A stretch of DNA of 64,000 bases from Acetobacteraceae bacterium AT-5844 (GTDB taxonomy: Bacteria > Pseudomonadota > Alphaproteobacteria > Acetobacterales > Acetobacteraceae): the NCBI GenBank assembly GCA_000245075.1, contig JH599944.1:1-64000 (forward strand), given 5' to 3'. Positions 17,426 through 29,644 of the stretch are shown in pieces. Within the stretch, counting starts at the first letter, position 1. Each line of letters begins with the position of its first letter. The notes under the pieces were generated by a model. The model saw nothing but the letters and a program-made list of their open reading frames with translations. It was not told the origin of the DNA and searched no databases. Made by a program: the position numbers and the translations under genes.

Positions 17426-18300
17426 CAGCGGCGGGCCTTCGGATCGAGCAGGTCGCGCAGGCCGTCACCCAGCAGGTTGAAGCCGAACACGGCGAGGAAT
17501 ATGGCAAGGCCGGGGAAGATGGCGGTCCACCAGTAATCCGGCATGTTCACGCGGGCGACGGAGAGCAACGAGCCCCATTCCGGCGTCGGCGGCTTCACGC
17601 CGATGCCGATGAAGCCCAGCGACGCCACGGTGAGAGTGGCGAAACCCATATCCAGCGACATCTTCACGATGATCGGCGACATGATGTTGGGCAGGATGTG
17701 CTTCCACAGCAGCCGGTTGGTGCCGGCACCCATGGCGCGGGAGGCAAGAACAAAAGTTTCCTCCCGCTTGGCCATCACCTCGCCGCGTACCAGCCGCGCA
17801 TAGCCCGGCCACCAGGAGAGGGCGATGGCGAAGATCATGTTGAAGATGCCCGGGCCCAGCGCGGCGGCGACGGCCATGGCGAGGATAAGCCCCGGCACTG
17901 TCAGCATGAGGTCCGAGATGCGCATCAGCGCCTCATCCACCCAACCGCCGAAGAAGCCCGCGACCGCGCCGACGATGATGCCGGCGACAGCACCCACGAT
18001 GACCACCGCCATCCCCGCCAGGAGCGAGATGCGCGTGCCCGCGACCACCAGCGAGAACACGTCCTGCCCCATTTCATTGGTGCCGAACCAGTAGGTGGTG
18101 GAAGGCGCCTGCAACCGTGCGCTGGTATCCACCAGCCCCATGATGTGCTGCGGGTAAGGCGTCAGACTCGTGCCGCCGATGGCCAGCACCAGCAGCACCA
18201 GCACGATCAGCAGGCCGAGGACGGAGACCCAGCTCTGGCGGAAGCGATAGAGGCCGCGCCGCCAGGCTTCGACGCGGGGATGTGCGGTCGTGCTGCTCAC
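17425..18300 (-). CDS. dppC: Dpp-type ABC permease (DppC)
   Basis: Inner-membrane permease, 291 residues. The GTG start overlaps the previous stop (GTGA); a longer open frame upstream is only the shadow of dppB. It has the DppC hallmarks: an N-terminal helix (VLGLLIVLVLLVLAIGG), the periplasmic segment TTYWFGTNEMGQDVFS, the domain ILAMAVAAALGPG, the coupling loop ASRAMGAGTNRLLWKHILP, and PPTPEWGSLL near the end. Confidence 0.93.
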   Translation of the reverse strand: MSSTTAHPRVEAWRRGLYRFRQSWVSVLGLLIVLVLLVLAIGGTSLTPYPQHIMGLVDTSARLQAPSTTYWFGTNEMGQDVFSLVVAGTRISLLAGMAVVIVGAVAGIIVGAVAGFFGGWVDEALMRISDLMLTVPGLILAMAVAAALGPGIFNMIFAIALSWWPGYARLVRGEVMAKREETFVLASRAMGAGTNRLLWKHILPNIMSPIIVKMSLDMGFATLTVASLGFIGIGVKPPTPEWGSLLSVARVNMPDYWWTAIFPGLAIFLAVFGFNLLGDGLRDLLDPKARR

Positions 18301-19304
18301 TGATAGCGGACCTTCGGGTTGAGCAGGCCGTAGAGCAGATCGACGACCAGATTCACGGTGACGAAAATCGCGCCGATGCACAGCGTCACGCCAATGATCG
18401 GCATGAAGTCCTGCGTCAGCACCGCCTGGGTGGCGTAGAGGCCGATGCCCGGCCAGTCGAACACCGTCTCCACCAGCACCGTGCCGCCCAGCAGCCAGCC
18501 GAAATACAGGCCGATGACGGTGAGGGTGGCGGAGATGGCGTTCTTCAGCACGTATTTGAACAGGATGAGCCGCTGGGAGAGGCCAAGCGCGCGCTCCGTC
18601 AGCACGTAATCCTGTTGCAGCACCTCGATGGTGGAGGCGCGCATCATCCGCATGATGGTGGCCAGCGGCGAGAGGCTCATCGCGATCGCCGGCAGCGCCA
18701 GATAGGAGAGCGCGACGCCGAAGGCGTGGAACTGGCCGGAGAGCAGCGCATCCACCGTCAGCAGGCCGGTGATGGCGGGTGGCGGGTCTTCCGTCAGTGG
18801 GAAGCGGCCTGAGAGCGGCAGCCAGCCTAGCCACATGGCGAAGAGCAACTGGAACACCAGCCCCAGGAAGAAGCGCGGCATGGAGATGGCGCCGAGCGAG
18901 ACGGTGCGGGAGATGAAGTCCGGCCAGCGGTTGCGGAACACCGCCGCCATCAGCCCCATGGGAATGCCGATGCCGATGGCCAGCAGCATGGCGGCCAGCA
19001 CCAGCTCCAGCGTCGCCGGCAGGTATGCGGCGAGGTCCTCCGCCACCGGGCGGCGGGTGAAGATGGAAACGCCCCAATCGCCCTGGAACAACCCGGTCAG
19101 GTAGTTCCAGTACTGAACGACCAGAGGCTTATCCAGGCCGAATTCACGGGCCACGGAGGCCACATCCGCGGCCGTCGCATTCGGGCCAGCCGCCAGCGCC
19201 ACCGGGTCTCCCGGCAGTAGCCGGGCGATGGCGAAGACCAGCATGGAAAGGCCCAGCAGCACCGGGACCAGCAGCAACAGGCGCCGCAGGATGTAACCGA
19301 CCAT
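18297..19304 (-). CDS. dppB: Dpp-type ABC permease (DppB)
   Basis: Inner-membrane permease, 335 residues, about six helices. It opens MVGYILRRLLLLVPVLLGLS, the usual DppB start, with RLLPGDPV shortly after. The coupling loop is YVLTERALGLSQRLILFKYV, and DWPGIGLYATQAVLTQD is the conserved late region. It sits nine bases downstream of the binding-protein stop. Confidence 0.93.
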   Translation of the reverse strand: MVGYILRRLLLLVPVLLGLSMLVFAIARLLPGDPVALAAGPNATAADVASVAREFGLDKPLVVQYWNYLTGLFQGDWGVSIFTRRPVAEDLAAYLPATLELVLAAMLLAIGIGIPMGLMAAVFRNRWPDFISRTVSLGAISMPRFFLGLVFQLLFAMWLGWLPLSGRFPLTEDPPPAITGLLTVDALLSGQFHAFGVALSYLALPAIAMSLSPLATIMRMMRASTIEVLQQDYVLTERALGLSQRLILFKYVLKNAISATLTVIGLYFGWLLGGTVLVETVFDWPGIGLYATQAVLTQDFMPIIGVTLCIGAIFVTVNLVVDLLYGLLNPKVRYQ

Positions 19305-19313
19305 GGTGCCCGT

Positions 19314-20873
19314 TCAGCCCAGCGAGAGCGGGAACAGCTCGATGGCGTTGGAAGCCACCGGGGTGAAGGTGAAGCCCTTCACGTTGTTCCGCATGGCCAG
19401 CTTGCGCTTCTCCAGCACGCCGAAGATGTCGGGGCTGTCTTCCATGAGCGTGCGCTGGAACTGGACATACAGCTCACGCCGCTTCTCCGGGTCCGTCTCG
19501 CCGCGCGCATCGTCCAGCAGCTTGTCGATGGCGGGGTTGGAATAGACCGGGTTCTGCCAGCCGCCATTGCGGGAGGAGTGATAGCCCGCATAGGCCAGGT
19601 TGTCCGGGTCGCCGTAATTGGCGGTCTGGTACACCATGAAGATATCCGGCGTCGTTTCGGGCGAGCGGGCGGCGGAGACCATGTCGGGCCAGATCATCGG
19701 CTTGATGTCGAGCTCGATGTTCAGCGCGCGCAGGCTGTCCAGCAGCACCAGCGCCCAGCGGCGCTGCTGCTCCAGCCCGGAGACATGCGCGACGGTAAGC
19801 TTGATGCCGCCATTCGGGGTGGAGGACTTCGCCAGGAACTCCTTCGCCCGCGCCAGATCGGTGCGGTAGATCGGAAGATCCTTGTCGAAGCCGTCGATGG
19901 TCTCGGGGAAGGGGCCGCGCATCAGCTCGGCATAGCCCGCGACATCCAGCATGCCCTGGTAGTTGAAGGCGCAGGCAATGGCGCGGCGCAGGTTCGCATC
20001 CTGCAGCGGGCCGTGCCGCGTGTTCATCTTCATGGAGAAGGTGCGGTACTCGGGCTCGATCACCAGATTGACGCCGGCGCGGCCCTTCAGCGCATCCATA
20101 TCCTCGCTGGTCAGGTCCACGGCGATCTGCGCCTCGCCCCGCTGCACCATCAGGCGCTGCGTCGCGGTCTCGCGCGTAATCTTCCAGATGGCGCCGGTCA
20201 GGTTGCCGCCGCCCTGCTTCCAGGCATTGGCCACCCGCTCGAACTCATACAGATTGCCTGCCTCGGCGCGGCGCAGCTTGAAGGCACCGGAACCCGCGAG
20301 GTTGGAGCGCAGGAAGGTCTGCCCGTCATCCTCGCCCTTGTTGGCCTCCACCTGCGCGGGGTTCACGATCCACACCCAGGGCAGCACGGAGAGGAAGGGC
20401 ACGAAGGGTTTTACGAGCTTCACCCGCACAGTCGTGGCGTCAACGGCTTCCACGCTGTTCTGGTCGACCACGCCGGCGATCATCCAGGCATTGCCGCGAT
20501 TGAGGCGCAGCAGGCGGTCGAAGGAGTACTTCACCGCCTCCGCCGTCACCGGCGCGCCATCGTGGAACTTGGCGGCGGGGTCGAGCTTGAAAGTATACTC
20601 CTGGCCATCGTCGGAGACGGTCCAGGACTGCGCCAGATGCGGCACGGGCTTGGGCGGGTTGCCCTCCACCCGCACCAGGGAGTCATAGGTGTTCCGCAGC
20701 GCCATCGACGCCGAGTAACCACTAGCCACATGCGGGTCGAAGTTCGGGATATCCTGGTTGCTCGCGATCACCAGGATGCGGCGGCCCTGCGCCTCCGCCT
20801 GCCGCTGCGCGGCCAGACCCGCCAGCATGGCGGCGCCGCCAGCCAGGACGCCACGTCGTGTCGTTGTCAGCAT
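19314..20873 (-). CDS. ABC transporter substrate-binding protein, family 5 (DppA-like)
   Basis: Periplasmic peptide/opine/nickel-class binding protein, 519 residues. The start is chosen at the ATG preceded by GGAGAG; the longer frame is a shadow of hyuAB. A twin-arginine-type signal (TTTRRGVLAGGAAMLAGLAA) leads. Family marks are NFDPHVASGYSASMALRNTY, AKFHDGAPVTAEAVKYSFDR, GSGAFKL and a C-terminal FTFTPVASN. Position directly after the hydantoinase/oxoprolinase suggests its ligand is that enzyme's substrate or a peptide containing it, which is inference. Confidence 0.9.
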   Translation of the reverse strand: MLTTTRRGVLAGGAAMLAGLAAQRQAEAQGRRILVIASNQDIPNFDPHVASGYSASMALRNTYDSLVRVEGNPPKPVPHLAQSWTVSDDGQEYTFKLDPAAKFHDGAPVTAEAVKYSFDRLLRLNRGNAWMIAGVVDQNSVEAVDATTVRVKLVKPFVPFLSVLPWVWIVNPAQVEANKGEDDGQTFLRSNLAGSGAFKLRRAEAGNLYEFERVANAWKQGGGNLTGAIWKITRETATQRLMVQRGEAQIAVDLTSEDMDALKGRAGVNLVIEPEYRTFSMKMNTRHGPLQDANLRRAIACAFNYQGMLDVAGYAELMRGPFPETIDGFDKDLPIYRTDLARAKEFLAKSSTPNGGIKLTVAHVSGLEQQRRWALVLLDSLRALNIELDIKPMIWPDMVSAARSPETTPDIFMVYQTANYGDPDNLAYAGYHSSRNGGWQNPVYSNPAIDKLLDDARGETDPEKRRELYVQFQRTLMEDSPDIFGVLEKRKLAMRNNVKGFTFTPVASNAIELFPLSLG

Positions 20874-20905
20874 TGCTCTCTCCATCCGCCAGGGGAAGGT
20901 CATCT

Positions 20906-23900
20906 TCAGGCCGTCGCGGCGACAGGTGCCACGGCATAGTCGCGCGCCGCGCCTTCCTCCGACACCAGGCCCCTCTGCACGTCGCGTGCCAGCATGGCGG
21001 GGTCGCGCTCGGCCGGATTGCCGAAGCCGGAGCCGCCCGCGAGGACGATCTCCACCACCTGCGTATCGCGGTCGATCTGCACCAGCATGCCGGTGCCGCA
21101 ATTCAACACCTCATTGCCCTCGGCATCCAGCACGCGGCCACTGGCCTCGCCGCCCGCCTTGCCGCCGAACAGGCCGTCGATCGGGTTGCCGACGCCTTCT
21201 GGATAGACGGTGACCAACGTGGTCAGCCCGTCATCATGCAGCTTCCGCACCTTCACGCGCTGGCCGAGGCCGCCGCGATGCTTACCGGCGCCGCCCGTAT
21301 CCGTGATGAAGGTCTTTTCGAGCACCAGCACCGGCACGCGTGCCTCGAACAGTTCGATAGACGTGTTCGCGGCGGAGGTCGGCCACAGCAGGCCATTCTT
21401 GCCGTCGCCCTGGGCGGAAGCTCCCTGGCCGCCGCCGATGAACAGCATGTCGGAATAGGTGCGGCCTTCCGCATCCTGCCCGTACATATAGGCCGCCATC
21501 GGCAGGCCGGTATTGGCCTGCACCTGGCGCGGCGCGGCATCGGACAATGCACGGAAGATGTTCGGCGCCAGATACCAGCCCGTGCGCGTGCGCAGGTTCA
21601 CCGAGGCCGGGCGCTTCGGGTTCAGGATCGAGCCTTCCGGCGCCTTGACGGTGAAGGGGCGGTAGCAGCCGGCATTGCCGCGCACGCCCGGCGTCAGCAT
21701 GCACTTCAGCGGGTAGGTGGCGTGGGCGGCCGTATAGTTCATCGTGGAGTTCAGGCCACCCTGCGGTAGCTGCGGCGGGGCGCCGTCGAAATCCAGCTCG
21801 ATCTCGTCGCCGGCCACCGTGAGCTTCAGCGGGTAGTCCAGCCGCTGACCCAGCGGGTTGTTCCAGATGGTGCTGTTGTACTCGCCATCCGGCAGCGCGC
21901 GGATGGCATCGCGCATCGCCTTCTCCGAGCGGCCCTGCACCACGGAGGCCAGCGCGCGCAGATCCTTCATGCCGTAATCGGACATGAAGGCCAGCAGCCG
22001 CTCGCCACCCAGCGCATTGGCGGCGACGAAGGAGTGGATGTCGCCCAGCACCTGCTCGGGGTTACGGACATTCTCGGCCAGCAGGCGGAACAGGCTTTCG
22101 TTCGGGCGGCCCGCCTCGAACAGCTTCATCGGCGGGATCTGGAAGCCTTCCTCATAGATCTCGCGCGCCCGCAGGGAGTCCTTGGTGCCGCCGATGTCGG
22201 AGACATGGCCCACGGTGCCCATCAGCCCGACGACCTTGCCCTCCAGGAACACCGGCGTCACCACGGCGATGTCGAACAGATGGCCGGCGCAGAGCCACGG
22301 ATCGTTGGTGATCAGCACGTCGCCGGGCACCAGCGTCTCGGCCGGATAGCGCTCCAGCAGCGCCTTCACTGCCAGCGGCAGCGTCAGGTTGAACACCGGC
22401 ATGGCGCGCGGGGAGTGCGCCAGCGTCTCGCCGGTTGGGTCCAGCAGCTCCGTGGCGAAGTCCTGGCTCTCGGAGATCACCAGCGAGAAGGCGGTGCGGC
22501 AGATGGTCAGCCACATTTCCTCGACCACGGTGATCAGGCGGGACCACATGATCTCCAGCGCGATCGGGTCCGCCTCGATGCGGGCGATCGCCTGCTCCAG
22601 CGGCATGTCCTCGGTGATGCCGTCCGCCGCGCGCACGGTGGCGGCGATGGAGATGCGCAGGTTCAGGCTCTCATCCACCGTCACGCTGTCGCCCGGGGCA
22701 ACGATGGTGGTGGACTCACGCTCCTCGATGATCGCAGGGCCTTGCAGGGTGAAGCCGGAGGCCAGGGCGTAGCGGTCATAGACCGTGGCATCGTGCCAGC
22801 CGCCCTCGAACCAGGCGCGGCGCGTGCCCTTCACGGCCTTGGCGGCGTCTCCGCCACCCACGGCGCCGCTGAGGGAGAGCTTCGGCTCTGGCCCCACCAC
22901 GCGCAGGCGGAAGTTGATGGCCTCCATCCGCGCACCCTCATAGACGGAGGTGTAACGCGCGGCATAGGCCTTCACGAACTCGGCGCTGATGGCGTCGAGG
23001 CTGTCTTCGCCGATCACGCCGCCTGGCAGCGGCACGGAAATGTCGTGCATCTGGCCGACGAGGCGCATGTCGGCGCTCCGCTCCACCCGGATATCGGCGG
23101 GCGAGACGCCCGCGGCCAGCAGGTGCTTGCGGCCCTCGGCCTCCAGTTCATCCAGCACGGCGTTGACGCGCGCGGCGTCGAAGCCCGGGGAGAATTCCAC
23201 AGGCAGGGAGCGGACGCTTTCGAAGGAGAGCGGCGCGGCCAGGAAGCCCAGCGCGGAGGCCGCACCGGAGGCCGGCGGAATGATGACCTCCTTCACGCCC
23301 AGCACGCGGGCCACATCCGCGGCATGGGCCGGGCCGGCGCCGCCGAAGCCGACCATGGCATAGCGGCGCGGGTCCTTGCCCTTTTCCACCAGATGCACGC
23401 GGGCGGCGGCGGCCATGCTCTCCACCACCACCTTGTGGATGCCCCAGGCGGCTTCCGGCACGGAAAGATTCAGCGGCTCCGCGACGCTCTTCACCGCCGC
23501 CTCGCAGGCCGCCATGTCCAGCTTCATGCGGCCGCCGAGGAAGAAGGCGGGATCGTAATAGCCGAGGATCAGGTTGGCGTCCGTCACGGTCGGCTTCGTG
23601 CCGCCCATGCCGTAGCAGGCCGGGCCGGGGTCGGAGCCGGCGGAATGCGGGCCGACCTTCAGCAGGCCAACCTCGTCGATGGCGGCGATAGAGCCACCAC
23701 CGGCACCGATCTCGATCATGTCGATGACGGGCGCCTTGATCGGCAGGCCGGAACCCTTGCTGAAGCGATGCACGCGGCCCGCTTCCAGCATCGGCGCGAT
23801 TTCGACGCGGCCATCCTCGACCATGCAGGCCTTGGCGGTGGTGCCGCCCATGTCGAAGGAAATGACGTCCTTCTTGCCCGCCAGCTCGCCAAACAGCGCG

Positions 23901-24739
23901 GTCGCCAGGCCACCGCCCGCCGGACCGGATTCCAGCAGGCGGATGGGGAAGGCGCGGGCTGTCTCGGGGGACACCAGGCCACCTGCCGAATGCATCAGCC
24001 GCAGCGCGCCGGTGAAGCCGCGCCCGGCCAGCTCACGCTCCAGCCGCTTCAGGTAGCGGTCCATCAGCGGCTGCACATAGGCGTTGGCGCAGGTCGTCAC
24101 CGCGCGCTGGTATTCCCAGAGTTCGCTGACCACCTCGGCGGAGAGCGAAACCGCCAGTTCCGGGAACTCTTCCCGGGCGATGCGGCCGATGGCCTGCTCA
24201 TGCGCCGCGTTGCGATAGGCATTGAGCAGGCAGACCGCTACAGCCTCCACCCCCGCATCCAGCAGCGTGCGGAAGGCGGCGCGCACGCCGGCCTCGTCCA
24301 GCGGCGTGACGACATTGCCGTCGCGGTCCAGCCGCTCGGCCACCTCCAGGCGCAGGTCGCGCGAAACCAGCGGCTCGGGGAAGCCGAGGAAAAGGTCATA
24401 GATGTCGTAGCGCTGCTCCGTGCCCATCTCCAGGATGTCGCGGAAGCCCTGGGTGGTGATCAGGCCCAGCCTGGCGCCCTTGCGCTCGATGACGGCGTTG
24501 GTAACGAGCGTGGTGCCGTGGATGATCTCGCCCACATCGGCCAGGCCGATGCCGGCCATGGCCACCAGCTCCTCCAGCCCCAGCAGCGCGGCGGCGGAGG
24601 GGTCGTGCGGCGTGGTCAGGCGCTTGTGCAGGCGCACGCTGCCTTCCTGGCCGTCATACAGGATGAAGTCGGTAAAGGTGCCGCCGATATCGAAGCCGAT
24701 GCGCCAGCGGTGGGTGGAGGGTGCCATGGTCTGGGTCAT
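20906..24739 (-). CDS. hyuAB: Fused hydantoinase/oxoprolinase (HyuA-HyuB)
   Basis: ATP-dependent cyclic-amide hydrolase, 1277 residues, with both subunits in one chain as in 5-oxoprolinase. Residues about 10-690 are HyuA-like: the ASKHA nucleotide fold opens with RIGFDIGGTFTDFILYDG, and HGTTLVTNAVIERKGA and SFDMGGTTAKACMVEDG follow. From about residue 712 (MPLEQAIARIEADPIALEIM) comes the HyuB-like part with SQDFATELLDPTGETLAHSP, ITNDPWLCAGHLFDI and GGAGKHRGGLGQRV. No stop separates them, but GAGG just before Met712 would allow an independent HyuB start. Five bases separate it from the IclR gene. The exact substrate (5-oxoproline, hydantoin or another) cannot be read from sequence. Confidence 0.92.
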   Translation of the reverse strand: MTQTMAPSTHRWRIGFDIGGTFTDFILYDGQEGSVRLHKRLTTPHDPSAAALLGLEELVAMAGIGLADVGEIIHGTTLVTNAVIERKGARLGLITTQGFRDILEMGTEQRYDIYDLFLGFPEPLVSRDLRLEVAERLDRDGNVVTPLDEAGVRAAFRTLLDAGVEAVAVCLLNAYRNAAHEQAIGRIAREEFPELAVSLSAEVVSELWEYQRAVTTCANAYVQPLMDRYLKRLERELAGRGFTGALRLMHSAGGLVSPETARAFPIRLLESGPAGGGLATALFGELAGKKDVISFDMGGTTAKACMVEDGRVEIAPMLEAGRVHRFSKGSGLPIKAPVIDMIEIGAGGGSIAAIDEVGLLKVGPHSAGSDPGPACYGMGGTKPTVTDANLILGYYDPAFFLGGRMKLDMAACEAAVKSVAEPLNLSVPEAAWGIHKVVVESMAAAARVHLVEKGKDPRRYAMVGFGGAGPAHAADVARVLGVKEVIIPPASGAASALGFLAAPLSFESVRSLPVEFSPGFDAARVNAVLDELEAEGRKHLLAAGVSPADIRVERSADMRLVGQMHDISVPLPGGVIGEDSLDAISAEFVKAYAARYTSVYEGARMEAINFRLRVVGPEPKLSLSGAVGGGDAAKAVKGTRRAWFEGGWHDATVYDRYALASGFTLQGPAIIEERESTTIVAPGDSVTVDESLNLRISIAATVRAADGITEDMPLEQAIARIEADPIALEIMWSRLITVVEEMWLTICRTAFSLVISESQDFATELLDPTGETLAHSPRAMPVFNLTLPLAVKALLERYPAETLVPGDVLITNDPWLCAGHLFDIAVVTPVFLEGKVVGLMGTVGHVSDIGGTKDSLRAREIYEEGFQIPPMKLFEAGRPNESLFRLLAENVRNPEQVLGDIHSFVAANALGGERLLAFMSDYGMKDLRALASVVQGRSEKAMRDAIRALPDGEYNSTIWNNPLGQRLDYPLKLTVAGDEIELDFDGAPPQLPQGGLNSTMNYTAAHATYPLKCMLTPGVRGNAGCYRPFTVKAPEGSILNPKRPASVNLRTRTGWYLAPNIFRALSDAAPRQVQANTGLPMAAYMYGQDAEGRTYSDMLFIGGGQGASAQGDGKNGLLWPTSAANTSIELFEARVPVLVLEKTFITDTGGAGKHRGGLGQRVKVRKLHDDGLTTLVTVYPEGVGNPIDGLFGGKAGGEASGRVLDAEGNEVLNCGTGMLVQIDRDTQVVEIVLAGGSGFGNPAERDPAMLARDVQRGLVSEEGAARDYAVAPVAATA

Positions 24740-24744
24740 GTCCT

Positions 24745-25524
24745 TCAGGCGGCCTTACGGTTGCTGATCCGGGGAATGCCGAGCGGGTCGTCCACGAGGG
24801 TGGCGATCTCGGCGGCCTCGGCCAGCATGGCGTTGAGCATGGCCTCCCGCTCCGCTTCGGAGACGGTGGCCAGGGGGTAGACGAGACAGAGGGCGACGTC
24901 CTCGCCGGTCTGGCGTTCGCCCACGGCGACGGCCAGCGCGCCGATTCCGGCATTCGCTTCATCATGAGACGTGGCGAAGCCATCCCGCCGCACCACGGCC
25001 AATGCGGCCAGCAGCGCATCGATATCGGCGGGGGAGGCGGGGTGGACGGGGCTCAGCGATTGCGGGTGCAGAGCGCGGACCTCGGCATCCGTCTTGCGTG
25101 CCAGCAGGGCGCGGCCGGTGGCGCTGGCGAAGCCGGCGAGGCGGCGGCCGATCGGCGTGCCAACGCGCAGCGCGCTGGTGCCCTCATGATGCGCGACCCC
25201 TACCACATCCGCGCCATCCAGCACCGAGACATAGCTGGTGTGGCCGAAGCGGGCGGAGAGCCGCGCGACGGCATCATCGGCCCGGGCCAGCAGCGTGGAG
25301 GCACGGCGGTAGGTCTGTCCCAGCTCGAACAACAGGATGCCCGGCCGGTAGCGGCGCGAAGCGGGGGCGAGTTCGAGTAGCCCTGCATCGCGCATGGCCC
25401 GCAGCAGGCGGGAGGTGCTGCTTTTCGGCGTGCCCAGGATGGCGACCACATCGGTGAGGGTCAGCTCAAGCCGGGCTGGGTTGAAGCAGCGCAGAACGTC
25501 GGCGGCGTTGGCCAGGATCGTCAT
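24745..25524 (-). CDS. IclR-family transcriptional regulator
   Basis: 259 residues. The N-terminal winged helix-turn-helix includes LTLTDVVAILGTPKSSTSRL (about 21-40), and an IclR-type ligand-binding domain fills the rest (RVGTPIGRRLAGFASATGRA, GFATSHDEANAGIGALAVAV). It is the first gene of the hyuAB-dpp operon and sits five bases before hyuAB, so it very likely controls that operon and itself. Three TTCC/GGAA half-sites lie directly in front of its start codon. The effector is presumably the cyclic amide or its product. Confidence 0.92.
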   Translation of the reverse strand: MTILANAADVLRCFNPARLELTLTDVVAILGTPKSSTSRLLRAMRDAGLLELAPASRRYRPGILLFELGQTYRRASTLLARADDAVARLSARFGHTSYVSVLDGADVVGVAHHEGTSALRVGTPIGRRLAGFASATGRALLARKTDAEVRALHPQSLSPVHPASPADIDALLAALAVVRRDGFATSHDEANAGIGALAVAVGERQTGEDVALCLVYPLATVSEAEREAMLNAMLAEAAEIATLVDDPLGIPRISNRKAA

Positions 25525-25528
25525 GACG

Positions 25529-25554
25529 GTTCCGAAAAATGGAACACAGGTTCC
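25529..25554. promoter_or_regulatory. Candidate IclR operator: overlapping inverted repeats
   Basis: GTTCC-N7-GGAAC (25529-25545) overlaps GGAAC-N4-GTTCC (25541-25554), giving three alternating half-sites. They lie between the predicted transcription start and the ATG of the IclR gene. This is typical placement for an autorepressor site; binding is inferred. Confidence 0.6.
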
Positions 25555-25564
25555 GAATAAAGGT

Positions 25565-25594
25565 ACTATAAACCTTCATTTTTCGGGGCTTCAA
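25565..25594 (-). promoter_or_regulatory. Candidate sigma-70 promoter for the IclR-hyuAB-dpp operon
   Basis: On the minus strand TTGAAG, an 18-base spacer and TATAGT. The expected start point falls at the upstream edge of the TTCC/GGAA operator. Confidence 0.55.
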
Positions 25595-25881
25595 GCAAAG
25601 TTCTGTCGTCGATGACGGGCGTGGCGCAATTTAGTGCATTCCGATTGAGCGTTTTGCCTCTGCCTTTGCCGATTCATTGTGCATCCGGGCGTTTGTGCTG
25701 GAATCGGCCCACGCTCCAGGCGCATGATCCAGCCTGCTGGACCCGGCCTTGCCGATGCGTCTCGCCACTTGCGTCCTTTCCTGGCGAAACCGCCGGCCGT
25801 GCCGGAGCGCCGCGACGGTGTCGTGGCCTCCCGCGCCTTCAGGGCCGGGCAGACAGGGAGAAACCAAGGAGGAGACAAACC

Positions 25882-28441
<2,560 letters not shown>

Positions 28442-28458
<17 letters not shown>

Positions 28459-29644
28459 ACGCCTGAAGGACGTCACCGTCTCCCCTATCGTGGCGATGAG
28501 CACGCGAGCGCGCGCGCTGAAGGCCGAGGGCAAGGCCGTGATCAGCCTGGCCGTCGGCGAGCCCGATTTCCCGACCCCGCCTCATGCGGTGGAAGCCGCT
28601 CACCAGGCGGCGCTGCGTGGCGATACCAAATACCCCGCCCAGGATGGCGGCGTGCCGCTGAAGAAGGCCATCCAGGCCAAGTTCAAGCGTGAGAACCACC
28701 TCGACTACGCGCTGGACGAGATCTGCGTCTGCAACGGCGGCAAGCAGGTGCTGATGAACGCGCTGCTGGCCACCATCAGCCCGGGCGACGAGGTGGTGAT
28801 CCCCGTTCCCTACTGGGCGAGCTATGGCGAGATGGTGAAGCTGGCGGGCGGCAAGCCGGTCTTCGTCAATTGCCCGCAGAATAACGGCTTCAAGCTGCGC
28901 CCGCAGGACCTGGACGCGGCCATCACGCCGAAGACCAAGATGCTGATGCTGAACTTCCCGAACAACCCGACGGGCGCCGCCTGTTCGCGGGAGGAGATGA
29001 AGGCGCTGGCCGAGGTCATGCTGAAGCACGAGCATGTCTGGGTCCTGACCGACGACATGTATGAGCACCTGGTCTTCGACGGCTTCGAGTTCTGCACCAT
29101 CGCCGAGGTCGAGCCGCGGTTGAAGGACCGCACGATCACCGCCAATGGCGTCTCCAAGACCTATGCGATGACGGGCTGGCGCGTCGGTTATGCCGGCGGG
29201 CCGAAGCAGGTCATCAAGGCGATGGTGAACATGCAGGGGCAGGTGACGAGCGGCGTCAGCGGCATCACCCAGGCCGCCGCCCTGGCCGCGCTGGAAGGCC
29301 CGCAGGAGCTGGTGAAGGAGCGCGCCGAGATCTATCGCGGCCGCCGGGACCTGGTGGTCGAAATGCTGAACGGCGCTTCCGGCATCGTCTGCCACAAGCC
29401 TGAGGGCGCGTTCTACGTCTATCCCAACATCGCGGGCTGCCTCGGCAAGACCTCCGCCGGTGGCCGGAAGATCGAGACCGATGCCGATTTCGCCATGGCG
29501 CTGCTGGAGGAAAAGCTGGTGGCGGCCGTGCATGGCGGCGCCTACGGCATGAGCCCTTATCTGCGCATTTCCTACGCCACGGACACGAAAAGCCTGCGCG
29601 AGGCCTGCGCCCGCATCCAGGATTTCTGCCGGGGCCTGCAATGA
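28442..29644 (+). CDS. Class I pyridoxal-phosphate aminotransferase 2 (aspartate/prephenate type)
   Basis: 400 residues, collinear with the aminotransferase at 26780: Lys239 again carries PLP (NGVSKTYAMTGWRVGY), with LAVGEPDFPTP, NFPNNPTGAA and LTDDMYEHL. Conserved shared blocks such as CLGKTSAGGRKIETDADF mark the two as paralogues. The ATG lies inside the end of the GNAT gene. Differences near the active site (Asn-Phe-Pro for Asn-Asn-Pro, Tyr-Trp-Ala for Cys-Trp-Val) suggest divergent substrate choice. Confidence 0.92.

Larger units (their letters stand above)
25525..25881. other. Divergent regulatory region, IclR operon / DUF2189-like gene
   Basis: This 357-base gene-free stretch holds the IclR operator and promoter at its left end. 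The remainder (about 25600-25870) is a GC-rich leader for the rightward gene, ending in a strong AAGGAGGAG ribosome site. I see no RNA gene, riboswitch fold or terminator in it. Confidence 0.5.

Noticed and set aside
22034-24880. A 948-codon open frame antisense to hyuAB
   Set aside because: Low-complexity His/Gln/Arg translation with no domain, fully explained by codon bias of the conserved hydantoinase.
25529-25554. LexA box near the IclR gene
   Set aside because: Alphaproteobacterial LexA sites are direct repeats GTTC-N7-GTTC; here the same-strand GTTC copies are 17 bases apart and the arms form inverted repeats.
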